A stretch of DNA of 64,000 bases from positions 1 through 64,000 of the forward strand of contig JAQVDY010000002.1 of NCBI GenBank assembly GCA_028698215.1, written 5' to 3'. The notes beneath the pieces were generated by a model. It was given only the letters and a program-made list of their open reading frames with translations. It was not told the origin of the DNA and did no database searches. This stretch comes from Actinomycetota bacterium. Lineage in GTDB: Bacteria > Actinomycetota > Humimicrobiia > Humimicrobiales > Humimicrobiaceae. Within the stretch, counting starts at the first letter, position 1. Every line of letters starts with the position of its first letter. The translations under genes were made by a program, and so were the position numbers. Shown here one piece after another: positions 28,279-37,567 of this stretch.

Positions 28279-30147
28279 ATGGCCAGAAGCCTGAAAGAAG
28301 GCGAAGTAGATGAAGTTAAAAGCAGATCTGATATCATTGATATAATATCCGGGTATGTCAATTTAAAGAAACGGGGAAAAAACTATATTGGGCTTTGCCC
28401 CTTCCACCAGGAAAAAACACCCTCTTTTAATGTCGACTCCAGCCGGCAGTTCTATCATTGCTTTGGCTGCGGCGAGGGCGGTGATGTTATCAGTTTTCTG
28501 ATGAAAATGGAGAACCTCGATTTTTTAGAATCGGTGGAGTTTCTGGCCAAAAAAATCGGTTACCAGCTAAAGTACAGCAGCAGCGGCTCCTCTAAGAGCC
28601 GCAAATTAAAAGAAAGGCTGTTTGAAATTAATCTTTTAGCCAAAAATTATTACCATTTTGTCTTAGATAATCCCAAAGCGGGGTCTAAAGCGGTTCAGTA
28701 CCTAACACAAAGAGGATTTAGCTCATCTACCATGGATGAATTTGAAGTAGGCTACAGCTTAAAGAAATGGGATTATTTTTCCCAGCTGGCTAAAAAAAGA
28801 GGTTTTAGTGACTATGAGTTGATAGAGTCGGGGTTGTCTATCAGCAGCCGTAACCGGCAGCAGGGAGTCTATGACCGTTTCAGGGAGAGAATTATGTTTC
28901 CCATTGAAGACGTAGTAGGTAAAACTATTGGCTTTGGGGGCAGGATATTGGATACAGGTAGGCCTAAAACCTCCAAGTATATAAATACTCCCGAAACCAA
29001 GATTTATTCCAAAAGCAAAAATATATATAATATCCATCGGGCCAAAAACTTCATAGTGGAGCAGGACAAGGTTCTGATAGTAGAAGGTTATACTGATGTT
29101 ATGGCTTTATGGCAAAGCGGTATCAAGAATATAGTGGCCAGCTTGGGGACTGCCCTCACCAGTGAACAGATTAAGCTTTTGGGCAGGTTTACCAAGAATA
29201 TAGGATTGGTATTTGATAGCGACCAAGCAGGGCTGTCGGCTTCAATTAAAGGAGTAGAAAGGTTGAGGGAATATAATCAAAACCTGGATCTCTATCATGA
29301 AAGCAATATAAATATAGAGGTAGTTATTCTAGAACAAGGATATGACCCGGCAGATTATGTTATAAAAAAAGGTAAGGAAGTTTTTTTACAAAAGGTATCA
29401 GAAGCAGAAAATATTATAGACTTCACCATTAATATTATTATAAAAAAATATGATATCAGCAATTTAAACCAAAAGCTGAGGGCTAGCCAGGAACTTCTGG
29501 CTTTTATAAATACCTTGGGTTCAAAAATTGTACAGGAGGAATGCATTAAAAAGATTGCACAAAAATTAGATTTAAAAGAGGATTTGCTGTTTGAAGAGCT
29601 GATGTTAAAAAAATCCAGGGCTATTGAGAAAGCAGCTGGTTCTCAACCGCAGGAGATAGAAGAAACAGTCGATTCACCCCAAAAAAGATTAGAGGTGGAA
29701 GCTTTAAGGTTAATGATAAATGGAGAAGGATTGGCCCAGGAATATTTTTTGGGATTGGATAAAAAATTTTTTAAATTTGAGGATACGGCAGGCCTGTTTT
29801 TAATTATTAAAGATGTGCTGTCTAAAAAAAACCCGGAACAGCTAAACTTTCCCTTAGAAATTACGTCAGATTTACTAAAAGCGCCTGGGGTTCAAAAGCT
29901 ATATAATCTCATCTATTTTGACCCTAAATCTTACCGTAATGGCAAAGTGACCTGTGAAGAGGTTTTAACCAATTTAAAGCTGTCTTTTATCTCTGAAAAA
30001 ATTAATGGTTTAAGGAACCAAATGCTTCAAATTGAAGATAAGATAAAAAAGGGTTTGGAAAGCCAGCAGTCAAAGGAGCAATATGACCAAATGTATTCCC
30101 AGTTAATAAAGCTGGAGCAGGAAAAAATTAAAATTAAAAACTCTTGA
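28279..30147 (+). CDS. dnaG: DNA primase
   Basis: A 622-residue primase that makes RNA primers at the replication fork. The CHC2 zinc domain (CPFHQEKTPSF then FHCFGCGEGGDVISF-like) is followed by the TOPRIM core with VEGYTDVMALWQSG, LGTALT and FDSDQAG. The C-terminal helicase-interaction region is divergent, as is usual. I chose ATG at 28279, which has CAGGAG 6 bases upstream and gives the standard N-terminus; a TTG at 28264 is in frame. Followed by rpoD in the classic macromolecular-synthesis order. Confidence 0.95.
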   Translation: MARSLKEGEVDEVKSRSDIIDIISGYVNLKKRGKNYIGLCPFHQEKTPSFNVDSSRQFYHCFGCGEGGDVISFLMKMENLDFLESVEFLAKKIGYQLKYSSSGSSKSRKLKERLFEINLLAKNYYHFVLDNPKAGSKAVQYLTQRGFSSSTMDEFEVGYSLKKWDYFSQLAKKRGFSDYELIESGLSISSRNRQQGVYDRFRERIMFPIEDVVGKTIGFGGRILDTGRPKTSKYINTPETKIYSKSKNIYNIHRAKNFIVEQDKVLIVEGYTDVMALWQSGIKNIVASLGTALTSEQIKLLGRFTKNIGLVFDSDQAGLSASIKGVERLREYNQNLDLYHESNINIEVVILEQGYDPADYVIKKGKEVFLQKVSEAENIIDFTINIIIKKYDISNLNQKLRASQELLAFINTLGSKIVQEECIKKIAQKLDLKEDLLFEELMLKKSRAIEKAAGSQPQEIEETVDSPQKRLEVEALRLMINGEGLAQEYFLGLDKKFFKFEDTAGLFLIIKDVLSKKNPEQLNFPLEITSDLLKAPGVQKLYNLIYFDPKSYRNGKVTCEEVLTNLKLSFISEKINGLRNQMLQIEDKIKKGLESQQSKEQYDQMYSQLIKLEQEKIKIKNS

Positions 30148-30171
30148 TATTTATGTAATAATATGTAGAAT
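30144..30171 (+). promoter_or_regulatory. Predicted sigma-70-type promoter for rpoD
   Basis: TTGATA at 30144-30149, a 16-base spacer, then TAGAAT at 30166-30171. Both boxes are 5/6 matches to consensus. The -35 box overlaps the dnaG stop. The same TAGAAT -10 occurs in the promoter predicted at 48849. Confidence 0.45.
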
Positions 30172-30229
30172 ATAGGTTTTGTTTTAAGAGAAAATTCATT
30201 TTTTTAATATATTTGAGGTGACACAAATA

Positions 30230-31327
30230 ATGAAAAGAGGGGCTGAATTTAAACTTGATGAGGTCAAGGCTTTAATCAGTAAAGGCAAGGAGGAGGGGCT
30301 GCTAACTACAGAAGAGATAGGGGAAGCCCTAGCAGAAGTTGATCTTAACAAGGAACAAATTGAAAGTATTTATGATGTACTTCAGAACCTGGGCATAGAA
30401 ATTGTCAGCGAAGAAGATGAAGATATTGATACTGTTAGTCCCGCTAGTAAAGAAGTTGATTCCCTGAAAAAAAAGCTGGACTTGACTATCAAATCTCCCA
30501 CTAATGACCCGGTAAGGATGTACTTAAAAGAGATAGGGAAGGTAAGGCTGCTTACTGCAGTGGAAGAAGTACAGTTGGCTAAAAGAATCAAAAAGGGAGA
30601 TATGGCGGCCAAGAGGAAACTGGTAGAAGCAAACCTGAGACTGGTAGTAAGCATTGCCAAAAAATATGTAGGCAGGGGCATGCTTTTTCTAGACCTCATA
30701 CAGGAGGGCAATCTGGGTTTGATAAGGGCAGTAGAAAAGTTCGACCATACTAAGGGATATAAATTTTCTACCTATGCTACCTGGTGGATTAGGCAGGCTA
30801 TCACCAGGGCCATTGCGGATCAGGCAAGAACAATAAGGATACCGGTTCATATGGTAGAGACTATAAACAAACTGATTAGGATTCAGAGACAGCTGCTGCA
30901 GAAGCTAGGCAGGGAACCTTCTCCGGAAGAGATAGCTAAACAGATGGAATTTTCTCCTGAAAAAGTGAGAGAGATTATGAAGATCTCCCAGGAGCCGGTG
31001 TCTTTGGAAACACCCATTGGGGAAGAGGAAGACAGCCATCTGGGGGATTTTATCGAAGACTCAGAAGTGGAAGCCCCTTCTGATGCTGCTTCTTTTACCA
31101 TGCTGCAGGAACAGCTGCAGGAGGTTTTAAATACTCTTAATGAAAGAGAGCGCAAGGTTATTCAATTAAGATTCGGCTTGCAGGATGGTCATCCCAGAAC
31201 CCTGGAAGAAGTAGGCCGGGAGTTTGGGGTTACCAGGGAGAGGATAAGACAGATTGAATCTAAAACCCTGAGCAAATTAAGACACCCCAACCGCAGCGGA
31301 GCCTTAAAGGATTTTCTGGAAATCTAG
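30230..31327 (+). CDS. rpoD: RNA polymerase primary sigma factor RpoD (SigA)
   Basis: A primary sigma factor of about 365 residues. Region 1.1 is acidic. Region 2 has [17 protein letters not shown] and the -10 recognition segment [20 protein letters not shown]. Region 3 follows, and region 4.2 has [20 protein letters not shown], which reads the -35 box. The ATG at 30230 with GAGGTGA upstream is preferred to GTG at 30218. It follows dnaG and precedes tRNA-Asn. Confidence 0.96.
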   Translation: MKRGAEFKLDEVKALISKGKEEGLLTTEEIGEALAEVDLNKEQIESIYDVLQNLGIEIVSEEDEDIDTVSPASKEVDSLKKKLDLTIKSPTNDPVRMYLKEIGKVRLLTAVEEVQLAKRIKKGDMAAKRKLVEANLRLVVSIAKKYVGRGMLFLDLIQEGNLGLIRAVEKFDHTKGYKFSTYATWWIRQAITRAIADQARTIRIPVHMVETINKLIRIQRQLLQKLGREPSPEEIAKQMEFSPEKVREIMKISQEPVSLETPIGEEEDSHLGDFIEDSEVEAPSDAASFTMLQEQLQEVLNTLNERERKVIQLRFGLQDGHPRTLEEVGREFGVTRERIRQIESKTLSKLRHPNRSGALKDFLEI

Positions 31328-31352
31328 TTTATAGGGTCTTGCCAGAATTTAC

Positions 31353-31380
31353 TTGCAATAAAAATATTCTATATTATAAT
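31353..31380 (+). promoter_or_regulatory. Predicted promoter of tRNA-Asn
   Basis: TTGCAA at 31353-31358, a 16-base spacer and a perfect TATAAT at 31375-31380. The tRNA begins 20 bases after the -10 box, so the spacing to a likely start site is sensible. Confidence 0.6.
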
Positions 31381-31399
31381 AACTGAACGTGTAAGGCTT

Positions 31400-31474
<75 letters not shown>

Positions 31475-31481
31475 ACAACTT

Positions 31482-31754
31482 TTAATATACGTCATTATGT
31501 TTTCCAATATCAATCGGAATTACCGTTTTTTCTTCAATAATTAAATCAACGCAAATCCTATATGAGATATTAATTGAAACTGAATATAAATCTGATAATT
31601 TACCCTTTAATTTATGCAAGCGAAGTGATGGGTGAAATACATTTATTTCTATTAACTTCAAAGTCTTTTCGTATTGAGAGATAATTTCAGGGTGAATTTT
31701 TAAAAACTTTTTAGCCCTCTTAATATAAGTTTCAGTATATATTATTTTATTCAC
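31482..31754 (-). CDS. RelE/ParE-superfamily toxin (YafQ/YoeB-like)
   Basis: A 90-residue basic protein with the compact RelE fold: an N-terminal strand (IIYTETYIKRAKKFLK), then HPSLRLHKLKGKLSDLYSVSINISYRI and the terminal IDIGKHNDVY. These match the 'HxLxGxxxxxYSxxIxxxYRI' pattern of RelE/YafQ-type mRNA interferases, which cleave mRNA on the ribosome. It overlaps the antitoxin gene by 8 bases and ends 8 bases from the tRNA-Asn 3' end on the opposite strand. Confidence 0.82.
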   Translation of the reverse strand: MNKIIYTETYIKRAKKFLKIHPEIISQYEKTLKLIEINVFHPSLRLHKLKGKLSDLYSVSINISYRICVDLIIEEKTVIPIDIGKHNDVY

Positions 31755-32004
31755 TAGTTATTCTTCTAATGTGTTCTTCAACAGATTCTTCAATAAATTT
31801 GCCATTTTTCATATCTCTTCTTGACTCGATAAGGGCAATTTCAAGTTCGCACTCTCTCAAGCTATTATAGGCTGCCATAGGCAAAACGACATATTCATTC
31901 TTTCCTCTTACAGTAATAATAACTGCACTGTCACTTGAGGTTGCATCTTTTAATGCGGAAGCACCTTTTTGTTTTAACTCGCTTGCTGTTAATATTTTTA
32001 CCAT
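31747..32004 (-). CDS. Phd/YefM-family antitoxin
   Basis: An 85-residue antitoxin. The N-terminal DNA-binding half follows the Phd/YefM pattern (ILTASELKQKGASALKDA then AVIITVRGKNEYVVLPMAAYNSL), and the acidic, helical C-terminus would wrap around the toxin. Its ATG has AAAGGAG 7 bases upstream. The promoter in front carries paired AGTAC palindromes that fit a YefM-type operator, so the pair is probably autoregulated. Confidence 0.85.
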   Translation of the reverse strand: MVKILTASELKQKGASALKDATSSDSAVIITVRGKNEYVVLPMAAYNSLRECELEIALIESRRDMKNGKFIEESVEEHIRRITSE

Positions 32005-32019
32005 AATAATACTCCTTTT

Positions 32020-32057
32020 AGTACTTTTAATAGTACAAAATAATATACTTTTGTCAA
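32020..32057 (-). promoter_or_regulatory. Promoter and paired operator of the toxin-antitoxin operon
   Basis: On the minus strand there is a perfect -35 TTGACA (plus 32052-32057), a 16-base spacer and a -10 TACTAT (32030-32035). Two short palindromes, AGTACT (32020-32025) and TGTACT/AGTACA (32032-32037), overlap and follow the -10 box with centres exactly 12 bases apart. YefM-YoeB operators are known to use TGTACA cores 12 bases apart, so the layout strongly suggests autorepression. Confidence 0.7.
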
Positions 32058-32384
32058 TTACCTTATTCTAATTATTTTTATCTTTAATAATTCAATGAGA
32101 AATTGGTTAGAACTTTTAAAGGGTATCTAACAATATCCATGGATTAAGAATATTTGGCATACCCGGTTTGAAATAATTCCGCAATTGGCTATAATGTAAA
32201 TCATATTTTGCGGGTTAAACCGCAGGTAAACCTGAATTACTGTTTTCTTTAAGTACGGGGATACCCTTCTCAGGGCTTTTCGCCCAAAATCTGGGACATC
32301 AATCAAAAGTTATTGTTATTACTTACCTAAGCTAAAACCAAGTAAAATTTAAAGGACATAATAATAAAAAGGAGTTGCCAGAAA
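32058..32384. other. Intergenic region with a cluster of short hairpins
   Basis: About 330 bases without a gene. Within 32210-32285 four small inverted repeats follow one another: GCGG/CCGC, CAGGT/ACCTG, GGG/CCC and GGGC/GCCC around TTTTC. The block lies about 100 bases ahead of the lipoprotein gene at 32385, whose ATG has AAAGGAG upstream. It could be a structured mRNA leader. I could not match it to a riboswitch class that I know. Confidence 0.35.
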
Positions 32385-33629
32385 ATGATTAGGATCAAGA
32401 ATACTAAATTGCGGTATAGAAGCTATATGATTAAAGCGGCTTTTATCCTTCTAATATTTACCCTTACTCTTGCAGCTGTTTCTTGCAAACAGGAAACTGC
32501 GGCCAGTAAGATAGAATACCTGCCACCACTAAATCTTAGCATAACAGGATTTACGGGAAGCGGGGAAGACGTGACAATCAATCTTGTGTGGGACGGGCCA
32601 GATACAAATAGCAAAGTTATCCAGTATATCGTGTATAAAATTGATGTGGGGGCAGCTCAAAAGGTAGAGCCTGGAAACGAGGAAGAGATAAATCAAGATT
32701 GGTTGTATAAAAATGCGGAAGAGATATACCAAACTACCCACAAAAACTGTAAACACCTAATTGGAAATAGAGATTATTGTTTCTTTGTAACCGCCATTTA
32801 TGAAGGAGATATCCATAGCGAACCCAGCAATATTGCATGCAGCGGATCTGATATAGATATACCTAGCGGTGGTTCCGGCATGGGGGAAAATAATGGGGAC
32901 GGTTCTATTGCAGAAGAGGTAAAAGATTCTGATCAAAAAGACTTTGGCCTAGATACAATACTTAGTGGACCGTGCGGCAATCCGTATTATCCTATAGTCA
33001 AGGGAGCATCATATGCTTACCAGGTTACAGGCACACGGTCATGGATTCAAACCCATACAATATTAGATGTGAATGAAAAAGGCTTCACGGAGGAAGTAGT
33101 GCAGGATATTGTCACAAATACCTATGAATGGGAATGCATGTCAGAAGGCCTTATCAATACATATAGCGGGATCATGACTACCGAAAATGATACGGTTAAC
33201 ACTACCTCGGCTGGAGAAGGAATAACCATTCCTGCTTCAATATTAATCGGGGATACCTGGAAGCAGACATGCCAGTTAATTTCTTCAGATGGAAAGGGGC
33301 AGGGAGAGCTGCAAAGGTCACTGACTTACAACCGGACCGCGATTACTATTGAAACAGTGACCGTACCCGCTGGAACATTTGAGGCAATAAGAGTAGATTA
33401 TGATTTAGAAGCAGACGCTAGCATGGAAACTTCTGACGGCCACTCTCTTCCGCTTGGTATTGATTATAGTTCTGGCAGTGAGTGGTACGTAGAGAATATA
33501 GGACTTATAAAAAAGACTGCTGGCGTCAAATTAGATAGTATGGACACCCCTGATGGACCATCAGTACCAATCTCAATAGATACCGAAGGTGTGTATGAAT
33601 TGATTGAATATAATCTACCTGGCAGCTAG
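32385..33629 (+). CDS. Putative secreted lipoprotein with a fibronectin-like N-terminal part
   Basis: A 414-residue protein with an N-terminal hydrophobic segment ending AAVSCK, a plausible lipobox. Residues about 45-150 (LNLSITGFTGSGEDVTINLVWDG to YCFFVTAIYEG) resemble a fibronectin type III-like beta sandwich. After a Gly/Ser linker (GGSGMGENNGDG) the C-terminal 220 residues begin NPYYPIVKGASYAY and look like a beta-rich domain of the TapB/DUF3108-like kind. It is probably surface-exposed. No function can be assigned. It lies in the accessory pocket behind tRNA-Asn. Confidence 0.65.
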   Translation: MIRIKNTKLRYRSYMIKAAFILLIFTLTLAAVSCKQETAASKIEYLPPLNLSITGFTGSGEDVTINLVWDGPDTNSKVIQYIVYKIDVGAAQKVEPGNEEEINQDWLYKNAEEIYQTTHKNCKHLIGNRDYCFFVTAIYEGDIHSEPSNIACSGSDIDIPSGGSGMGENNGDGSIAEEVKDSDQKDFGLDTILSGPCGNPYYPIVKGASYAYQVTGTRSWIQTHTILDVNEKGFTEEVVQDIVTNTYEWECMSEGLINTYSGIMTTENDTVNTTSAGEGITIPASILIGDTWKQTCQLISSDGKGQGELQRSLTYNRTAITIETVTVPAGTFEAIRVDYDLEADASMETSDGHSLPLGIDYSSGSEWYVENIGLIKKTAGVKLDSMDTPDGPSVPISIDTEGVYELIEYNLPGS

Positions 33630-33793
33630 TATCTGGGGAGAGTATCAGGTATTTCAGGTCAAAAGCTAAGAAGTTTTTAATTTTTTAAAGATGCCAATTC
33701 CTCTAGATAAATCAATATTATTCAAGGATTACAAGTTTTAAGAATTATTAAATCAATAAGTAGTTGAATTAAGAAGGAGAAATCAGTTCCTAA

Positions 33794-34057
33794 ATAATAG
33801 CTTCATATCTGTGTATTTTCCATGTTGCTATATCTACTCTCTTTTTTGATGGCTATAGGGAAAAGAGCCATGTATATATCGAAAGGTATCCGGAAGAGAA
33901 ATATGTAAAAAACAATATATTGGATAAAGAGTGGGTTGAGCTGCTTGACTATTGCAGAGAAACAAGACATAAAGACCAAGCTAATCTTAGTTTCTTTTCA
34001 ACAGAGGAAGATATTATAAATGCTTTGGAACCTGCAAAATCGTTTTTAATCAAATAG
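33794..34057 (+). pseudogene. Remnant of a HEPN-domain protein (N-terminus missing)
   Basis: An open frame of 87 codons with no ATG, GTG or TTG at its beginning; an in-frame stop lies at 33791. The peptide (ASYLCIFHVAIST, then EKSHVYIERYPEEKYVKNN, ILDKEWVELLDYCRETRH and FSTEEDIINALEPAKSFL) follows the C-terminal two thirds of HEPN-domain proteins. These read 'AAYYAMFHAA...K.H......FVK...LDKEL...L...R..ADY......EEA......AKEF'. The N-terminal 40 or so residues are missing. HEPN proteins are frequent toxin partners of MNT antitoxins. Together with the intact toxin pair nearby this suggests a degraded defence island. Confidence 0.5.
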
Positions 34058-34175
34058 AGAGCTCGCTGGAAAAAATATCCGGATAGATAAATAAGTTACT
34101 TATCATACGTTTTATTTTTTCTAATTCTTTTATAATTTGGTTCATAATTTTAAAGGTTGGGGAAGCCAGTAAATT

Positions 34176-34337
34176 TTACTTCAATAATTCTGAAATCTTA
34201 AACACTTCTTTTTTATCAACAAATCTGTCATTAATATTCTGATGGAATATGCTTGATAACAATGTCTGATAGATGATACCTTCGATCTTAAAAATAATTA
34301 TGCAAGTTTTAAGTTGTTTGAAGCCAAAAATCAGCTG
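34176..34337 (-). pseudogene. Possible remnant of a CopG/BrnA-like antitoxin
   Basis: On the minus strand a 53-codon open frame ends in GIIYQTLLSSIFHQNINDRF followed by a Lys-rich tail. This resembles the end of CopG/BrnA-type antitoxins, whose C-terminal part reads 'GIPYQTLISSILHKYV.GRL'. The frame begins after a stop at 34338 and has no start codon, and the N-terminal DNA-binding strand is not recognisable. The rest of 34058-34378 shows nothing I can identify. Confidence 0.4.
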
Positions 34338-34378
34338 TTATATACTTTAGCTATATAAACTGCCAAAAGGTTTTCTAC

Positions 34379-36943
34379 ATGAATGATTTGAATCTAAGAG
34401 ATTATTTCTATAAAAATTTAAGCAGGAACAAGGCTTATCTTTATTACCGCGGCAAGTTCAGAACTTGGAAATACAGCTCCAAAGACGTTCTTGATTATGC
34501 CCTAAAGTTTTCATCAATGCTTAAGGAATCAGGAATAGAAAAAGGTGACAGGATAGCCATTAAAGCCCAGAGCGGCCCGGAGTGGCTAGTGGTTTTTATA
34601 GGGGCTATAATGGCAGGAGTGGTGACCGTTCCCCTTGACATGCATTCAAGCAGAGATTTCTTAAATAGAGTTATAAAGGATGCAGAGCCGAAATTACTGC
34701 TGATAGGGCAGGAGAAGGAAGAGGAATTAGAAGGAATTTCTAAAGAAGTGCTCTTTATGGAGAATTTGGAAGATATGATTTCTTCCCGACAGCCGCTGGA
34801 CTACAAAAAGGTTACGGTTAAAAAGGATGATATTGTAGAAATAATATATACCTCTGGTACTACTTCTGTTCCTAAAGGAGTAATGCTAAATTATAAAAAT
34901 ATTGAGGCAAATCTTAAAATGGCCCTGCCCCTTATAAGTAAGTGGAAAAAATTCCTTAAATATATGTCAAAATCAAAACTGCTTTCTATTGTTCCCCTGT
35001 CCCATATGTACGGTCAGGTAGTGGGTCTCTTTGTCCCAATATCCATAGACCTTACCGTGTTTTTTACCCACAGCATGATGCCCAGAGATATTTTCGAGGT
35101 TATAAAAAAGGAAAGGATAGTGGCATTAGGCGCCCTCCCTCATCAGCTCAAGACAATCAAGGACTACATGGTGGATACCTATAAACTAGATTCACCCCGC
35201 TTTAGGTCTGTTTTTGAAAAGTATAAGAATAAAAAATGGTGGATAAGATATTTAAGATTCCTAGCACTACATATGAGGATTGGGATCAGCTGGTTGGGGA
35301 TTATCTCAGGAGGAGCTGAGGTAAGCAAGGAAGTTGACCAATTCTACCGCACTATTGCTTATGGATTTTTCCAGGGGTACGGACTTACTGAGACCGCGCC
35401 TATAGTTGCCCTATATGACCCTACCAAGAACAAGGCAGGTTCAGTGGGCAGTTTTCTGGATAATGAGAATATAAAGGTGGAAGATGGAGAGCTGTATGTA
35501 AAAGGTGACACCGTTACTCCCGGGTATTTCAAAAATGAGGAAAAAACCAGCGAGTCCTTTAAAGATGGTTGGTTTAAAACTGGTGACCTGGTAGAGGTGG
35601 ATGAAGAAGGGAATGTATTTTTTAAGGGAAGAAAAGATGATGTTATCGTTAAAGAAAGCGGAATAAACATATATCCTTCTGACATAGAGGGCAGGTTCAG
35701 CGAAGATGAGGACATAGATGATTGTGTGGTATTTGGCCTGGAAGCAGATGGCAAAAAAGATATTATTGCTATTTTGCTTCCCAGGGACAGAGAGGCAGCA
35801 GAAGAAGAAGTAAAAAAAATTGTACAGAAGATAAATTCAGGACTTAATATTCACCAGAGAATTGATGATTATTTCATTTGGAGGGGCAAGGATTTTCCCC
35901 GAACTCCTGCTATGAATATTAAAAAAGGTGAGTTGCTTGAGAAAGTTAGGGAGGCCCAGAAGGATAAAAGATCGAAGCTGGCTTCGGACCTGGCTGAAGA
36001 ATATGAAAAAGAGGAAAAACAAGATATCTACAGCATAATTGAAAAGATAAAAAAATCAGCTGGGAAAAGGGATGAAAATGCTACTCTTGAGAAGGATCTA
36101 GGAATGGATTCACTGGATTTAATTAGTTTTTCTTCTGAGCTTGAAGAAAATTACGGGGTGGATGCTTCCCAGCTGGATCTGTCGGGCGATACCAGGGTAA
36201 AGGATATAGAGGAAAAACTAAAGAACCCGTCAAAAAAATCAGCCAAACTGCCCTTTTTCCCCTTTGCATATAATTATTTTTTTATTGGGCTTAGAACTGT
36301 ATTTCAGTACCTTATTTTCCCTTTTACCAGGATGCTCTACCGTACCAGGATAAAGGGAAAAGAGAATTTAAAAAATCTGGATATCCCCACAGCATTTATC
36401 TCTAACCATGTTTCAATAATGGATACTCTGGTTATATTGTTTACCCTTCCCCTAAAGCTAAGGGTAAAGATGACTGTAGTTATGTCTATAGGCCATCATT
36501 TTAACCACTTTTTTGAAAGAAAGGGCAATTTATTGAGGAGGTTTATAGAAGGCATAGGTTTTTACCTTTTCATAAGCCTGTACATAAATGTTATCCCCCT
36601 GTCTCAGGTTTTCGGTTTTGCCCAGGTTTTTAAAAATGCAGGAAAGGCTATAGACAGAGGTTGGAATATATTAATCTTTCCGGAAGGCTCAGTAACAGAA
36701 GACGGAAGTCTCCAGGAATTTGAGCCAGGTATTGGAGTAATATGCAAAGATATGAAATTACCGGTAATTCCCATGAAAATAGATGGCTTGTTTAATATTT
36801 TGAGAACTGGCATTCTGCCTATTGCCCATATGCCAAGATTGCCTATGGTGAAGGTCAATATTGGAAAACAGGTTTACCGCAAACAGGGGAGCTACGAGGA
36901 GATTGCCAAAAGCTTCTATAATATCCTAAAGGATGAACTGTAG
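34379..36943 (+). CDS. Fused acyl-ACP/CoA synthetase, acyl carrier and PlsC-type acyltransferase (Aas-like)
   Basis: An 854-residue three-part protein. Residues 1 to about 530 are an AMP-forming acyl ligase: IIYTSGTTSVPKGVML, GYGLTETAP, FKTGDLVEV, GRKDDVIVKESGINIYPSDIE and a C-terminal catalytic lysine in MNIKKGEL. Residues about 550-625 are an acyl carrier domain with the phosphopantetheine serine in LGMDSLDL. The last 220 residues are a PlsC-type acyltransferase with NHVSIMD (HX4D) and FPEGS. Bacterial Aas joins the two enzymes in the opposite order and lacks the carrier domain. The likely role is activating fatty acids and transferring them to lysophospholipids at the membrane. It stands alone. 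Confidence 0.82.
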   Translation: MNDLNLRDYFYKNLSRNKAYLYYRGKFRTWKYSSKDVLDYALKFSSMLKESGIEKGDRIAIKAQSGPEWLVVFIGAIMAGVVTVPLDMHSSRDFLNRVIKDAEPKLLLIGQEKEEELEGISKEVLFMENLEDMISSRQPLDYKKVTVKKDDIVEIIYTSGTTSVPKGVMLNYKNIEANLKMALPLISKWKKFLKYMSKSKLLSIVPLSHMYGQVVGLFVPISIDLTVFFTHSMMPRDIFEVIKKERIVALGALPHQLKTIKDYMVDTYKLDSPRFRSVFEKYKNKKWWIRYLRFLALHMRIGISWLGIISGGAEVSKEVDQFYRTIAYGFFQGYGLTETAPIVALYDPTKNKAGSVGSFLDNENIKVEDGELYVKGDTVTPGYFKNEEKTSESFKDGWFKTGDLVEVDEEGNVFFKGRKDDVIVKESGINIYPSDIEGRFSEDEDIDDCVVFGLEADGKKDIIAILLPRDREAAEEEVKKIVQKINSGLNIHQRIDDYFIWRGKDFPRTPAMNIKKGELLEKVREAQKDKRSKLASDLAEEYEKEEKQDIYSIIEKIKKSAGKRDENATLEKDLGMDSLDLISFSSELEENYGVDASQLDLSGDTRVKDIEEKLKNPSKKSAKLPFFPFAYNYFFIGLRTVFQYLIFPFTRMLYRTRIKGKENLKNLDIPTAFISNHVSIMDTLVILFTLPLKLRVKMTVVMSIGHHFNHFFERKGNLLRRFIEGIGFYLFISLYINVIPLSQVFGFAQVFKNAGKAIDRGWNILIFPEGSVTEDGSLQEFEPGIGVICKDMKLPVIPMKIDGLFNILRTGILPIAHMPRLPMVKVNIGKQVYRKQGSYEEIAKSFYNILKDEL

Positions 36944-37567
36944 ACCCAATAGTGACTTTTATCATTATCGCCATAAAATAATATTTAATATTTTGGGCTT
37001 ACAGGAAGTTAAACTGTAAGCACCAAGCTTAGGTAGTACATATTAAACAATATGATATATTCTTTAAACTCTCAGATTGTAATTAATTGAAATTTAATAA
37101 CCGTAATCTATTTCGGGGAAAAATGAAATATGAGACTATCATTATCAATAATATGCTGAGCATAAGCTTGTGTATATACATGGGGTTAATCGATAACACA
37201 CCAGTATTTGATGCACAGAAAAAATTTTGTACTTTAGATGGGAAGACTTTAAGGCTAGAAGTACAAATTACCAAAATACTAAATTCGGCAATAAGTTAAA
37301 TGAATATATCATTCTTTTACCGTCTGAAAATTTTATAAAAACGCAAAAGGTAGAAGAATATATTGAAAACCTGGAATTTTATTAAAAACTATCCTATCCT
37401 ATAAAGCAGCTGTAAGGCAAGAAAAGGTGTGAAATAAGTTTATTCTTTATCATACCTGACATTAGTAAAAACCATTAATTCTTTTTAATCATCAAAAGTT
37501 TAGAATTTATGGGGAGGAAGTTCCTGTTCAGCACATAAATCTTTTATTTTTCTTATTAATCAGCAGA
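36944..37567. other. Intergenic region with a hairpin and a short open frame
   Basis: No convincing gene. A perfect 8-bp hairpin, GCTTACAG/CTGTAAGC (36997-37021), follows the Aas-like gene and may help end its transcript, although no T-run follows. An open frame of 57 codons at 37212-37385 on the plus strand has good protein-like composition but no ATG. Its peptide (FRWEDFKARSTNYQ, later KVEEYIENLEFY) matches no family I recognise. It could be a decayed gene end. Confidence 0.4.

Noticed and set aside
32205-32300. Cyclic di-GMP, cyclic di-AMP or SAM riboswitch
   Set aside because: The hairpins do not show the conserved core bases of these classes; left as an unassigned structured leader.
37087-37299. 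Plus-strand open frame of 70 codons
   Set aside because: No family resemblance, no ribosome-binding site, and it overlaps a better-looking frame at 37212-37385 that is itself only a possible remnant.
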